In this document: positions 4,170 through 5,604 of the stretch, piece after piece
How the letters are laid out: each line of letters begins with the position of its first letter
How positions within the stretch are numbered: the first letter of the stretch is position 1
Source: Sulfurovum sp.
GTDB taxonomy: Bacteria > Campylobacterota > Campylobacteria > Campylobacterales > Sulfurovaceae
Assembly (NCBI GenBank): GCA_027029065.1
Contig: JALVGO010000086.1
Coordinates: forward strand, 1 to 5,604
Direction of reading: 5' to 3'
Length of the DNA: 5,604 bases
Position numbers and translations under genes: made by a program
Notes under the pieces: model-generated
The model's input: only the letters and a program-made list of their open reading frames with translations
What the model was told of the DNA's origin: nothing
Database searches by the model: none

Positions 4170-4339
4170 TTTTACCCAAATCTCGAAATAGGATTCTTTG
4201 AATTTGCGTTATGCTCGTATTTACGGGGTTTGCAGAAAATTTAAGTCGCACCCGTAGGTTCGGCGATGATTTTATGTGAAGTCCGTGAATACGATGATGA
4301 TGCAAAGTCATGAATTTCTATTTCGAGATTTGGGTTTTA
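4170..4339. mobile_element. MITE-like palindromic element, 160 bp, with possible TTTTA duplication
   Basis: The element spans 4175-4334. Its ends CCCAAATCTCGAAATAG (4175-4191) and CTATTTCGAGATTTGGG (4318-4334) are perfect 17 bp inverted repeats, 18 bp with one flanking base. Complementarity continues inward without any gap to about 4241/4268: of 68 aligned pairs from 4174/4335, 51 are Watson-Crick, 9 are G-T and 8 are mismatches. TTTTA occurs immediately outside both ends (4170-4174 and 4335-4339), as expected of a 5 bp target duplication, though the sequence is AT-rich. No transposase is encoded. It could be a miniature inverted-repeat element, a palindromic dispersed repeat, or the template of a long hairpin RNA. 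It occupies the space between divergent genes and ends 19 bp before the hisS -10 box. Confidence 0.65.
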
Positions 4340-4358
4340 GGGCTTAATCTCCACAAGG

Positions 4359-4388
4359 TATAATTACGCCAATATATCTTTACAGGAG
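4359..4388 (+). promoter_or_regulatory. hisS -10 box and ribosome binding site
   Basis: TATAAT (4359-4364) is a perfect sigma-70 -10 hexamer, placing a start of transcription near 4371. AGGAG (4384-4388) lies 6 nt before the hisS ATG. The -35 position falls at or beside the right edge of the palindromic element (around 4335-4341, TTTTAGG), with no good TTGACA match. The hairpin itself would therefore lie upstream of this transcript. Confidence 0.6.
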
Positions 4389-4394
4389 ATCAGC

Positions 4395-5604
4395 ATGATC
4401 AACCCTTTGCGCGGCATGAAAGACCTCACATTTGAAGAGGCTGCACGTTTTAACCATATCATTGAGACCGCTTCAACCATTGCACAGCGTTACGGCTACA
4501 GCTACATAGAAACCCCGATTCTTGAAGAGACTGCCCTCTTTAAACGCTCAGTGGGAGACAGCTCTGACATCGTTACCAAAGAGATGTATCAGTTCGAAGA
4601 CAAAGGAGGCAATGATGTCTGTATGCGTCCTGAGGGAACTGCCGGTGTCGTTCGTGCCTTTATCTCTGCCAAACTCGACCGTCAGCCGATCAAGCAGAAA
4701 TTCTACTACTACGGTCCGATGTTCCGCTACGAGCGTCCGCAAAAAGGAAGACTGCGTGAGTTCCACCAGTTTGGGTGTGAAAGTTTCGGAGAGGCTTCTG
4801 TCTATGAGGACTTTACTGTTATTACGATGATAAGCCAGATCTTCGAAGCACTTGGTATCGGATTTGATCTGAAGATCAACTCACTTGGGTGTCCGGAGTG
4901 TATGCCCCCTTACCGAAACAACCTTGTCAGCTTTCTAACCGATATCAAATCTGATCTGTGCGAAGACTGCAACCGCCGTATCGACACCAACCCCATCCGT
5001 GTGCTTGACTGCAAGAACGAAAAGTGCCAAAGTATGCTTGCCGCCTCACCAAAACTGATTGACAATCTCTGTGATACCTGCGATGCAGATTTTAAAAAAC
5101 TGACAGCGTTGCTTGACAATGCCGGCATAGCCTATGAGGTCGATACCAACCTGGTACGTGGACTGGACTACTACAACAAAACCGCTTTTGAATTTGTCAG
5201 CAGCGAGATCGGTGCACAGTCTGCCATCGCCGGCGGCGGACGTTATGACAGGCTGGTGGAGTATCTTGACGGCAAGCCTACTCCTGCTGTAGGATTTGCT
5301 ATCGGGATAGAGCGTATTATGGAACTGGTCAAAATGCCCCAGCACCAGCGTGAAGGCTACTACATGGGTGCCATGGTACCTGAAGCGGTTGAAAAGGTCA
5401 TTGCTCTTGCCAATGCCAAACGCAAAACAGATAAAGTCACTGTCGAATACAGCTCAAAAGGTTTCAAAAGCCATATGAAAGGGGTTGACAAATCCAATGC
5501 ACGCTATGCACTGCTTATTGGGGAAGATGAACTCAAAAACAATACGGTTTGGCTAAAAGATATGGAGAGTAAAGAGGAGAAGACCGTCTCATTTGACGAT
5601 CTTT
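4395..5604 (+). CDS. hisS: Histidyl-tRNA synthetase (3' end beyond the window)
   Basis: The open frame gives 403 complete codons and reaches the window edge without a stop; E. coli HisRS has 424 residues, so only the last few are missing. It is a class II synthetase that charges tRNA-His. It begins NPLRGMKDL (3-11). Motif 2 is YYYGPMFRYERPQKGRLREF (104-123), the histidine-specific LVRGLDYY is at 253-260 and motif 3 is AVGFAIGIERI (298-308) after AGGGRYDRL (279-287). The anticodon-binding domain starts near 323. The insertion domain holds four cysteine pairs (166/169, 189/192, 206/211, 226/229), a pattern found in many bacterial HisRS. The start at 4395 has AGGAG 6 nt upstream. In C. jejuni hisS is recalled as following tmk; here a minus-strand gene and a palindromic element separate them. 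Confidence 0.97.
   Translation, partial: MINPLRGMKDLTFEEAARFNHIIETASTIAQRYGYSYIETPILEETALFKRSVGDSSDIVTKEMYQFEDKGGNDVCMRPEGTAGVVRAFISAKLDRQPIKQKFYYYGPMFRYERPQKGRLREFHQFGCESFGEASVYEDFTVITMISQIFEALGIGFDLKINSLGCPECMPPYRNNLVSFLTDIKSDLCEDCNRRIDTNPIRVLDCKNEKCQSMLAASPKLIDNLCDTCDADFKKLTALLDNAGIAYEVDTNLVRGLDYYNKTAFEFVSSEIGAQSAIAGGGRYDRLVEYLDGKPTPAVGFAIGIERIMELVKMPQHQREGYYMGAMVPEAVEKVIALANAKRKTDKVTVEYSSKGFKSHMKGVDKSNARYALLIGEDELKNNTVWLKDMESKEEKTVSFDDL

Noticed and set aside
4129..4311. 60-codon minus-strand frame in the palindromic element
   Set aside because: It lies within the inverted repeat, has no motif and no ribosome binding site, and is explained by the palindrome.
4522..4830. 102-codon plus-strand frame inside hisS
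   Set aside because: It is an out-of-frame shadow of the motif 2 region of histidyl-tRNA synthetase.
4560..5090. Cysteine pairs in HisRS as an unusual zinc-binding insertion
   Set aside because: Similar cysteine pairs in the insertion domain are common in bacterial HisRS, so this is not notable.

Overview
The window looks like chromosomal DNA of a Campylobacterota (epsilonproteobacterial) organism, probably a Sulfurovum/Sulfurimonas-type sulfur oxidiser. This rests on protein character (the thymidylate kinase DTCGKST P-loop, short UbiX and CoaD) and on gene order: ubiX-coaD-tmk followed by hisS matches, from memory, the flgA-ubiX-coaD-tmk-hisS block of Campylobacter jejuni. The genus is an inference.

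Layout: positions 1-389 are non-coding, with an 11.6-copy heptamer array (47-127) and a leader dense in inverted repeats. Then come sufE (390-809), a second heptamer array starting on its stop codon (806-896), an imperfect duplicated ~85-100 bp repeat (937-1105) and a third degenerate heptamer array (1119-1147). A MIP18/DUF59 Fe-S assembly gene (1188-1688) and ubiX (1692-2213) are 3 nt apart. A 178 bp gap follows, holding inverted heptamer arrays, a weak terminator-like hairpin and a hairpin over the coaD ribosome binding site. coaD (2392-2868) and tmk (2868-3443) overlap by 1 nt. A minus-strand gene for a predicted exported protein with two peptidoglycan-binding-like repeats (3449-4084) converges on tmk with 5 nt between stops. 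The divergent region before hisS holds a 160 bp near-palindromic MITE-like element with 17 bp terminal inverted repeats and a possible TTTTA target duplication. hisS (4395 onward) runs off the right edge.

The genes are mostly housekeeping: sulfur transfer and Fe-S assembly (SufE, DUF59 protein), prenyl-FMN synthesis (UbiX, probably for a UbiD-type decarboxylase in menaquinone synthesis), coenzyme A synthesis (CoaD), dTTP synthesis (Tmk) and tRNA-His charging (HisRS). No defence system, phage, CRISPR or new gene system is visible. The unusual content is intergenic: five period-7 arrays, stop codons embedded in arrays, a possible ribosome-binding-site switch at coaD, and the palindromic element, whose arms carry a strand-biased excess of G-T pairs that would suit a folded plus-strand RNA. 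The minus-strand gene and palindromic element together separate hisS from tmk, unlike the compact order recalled for Campylobacter.
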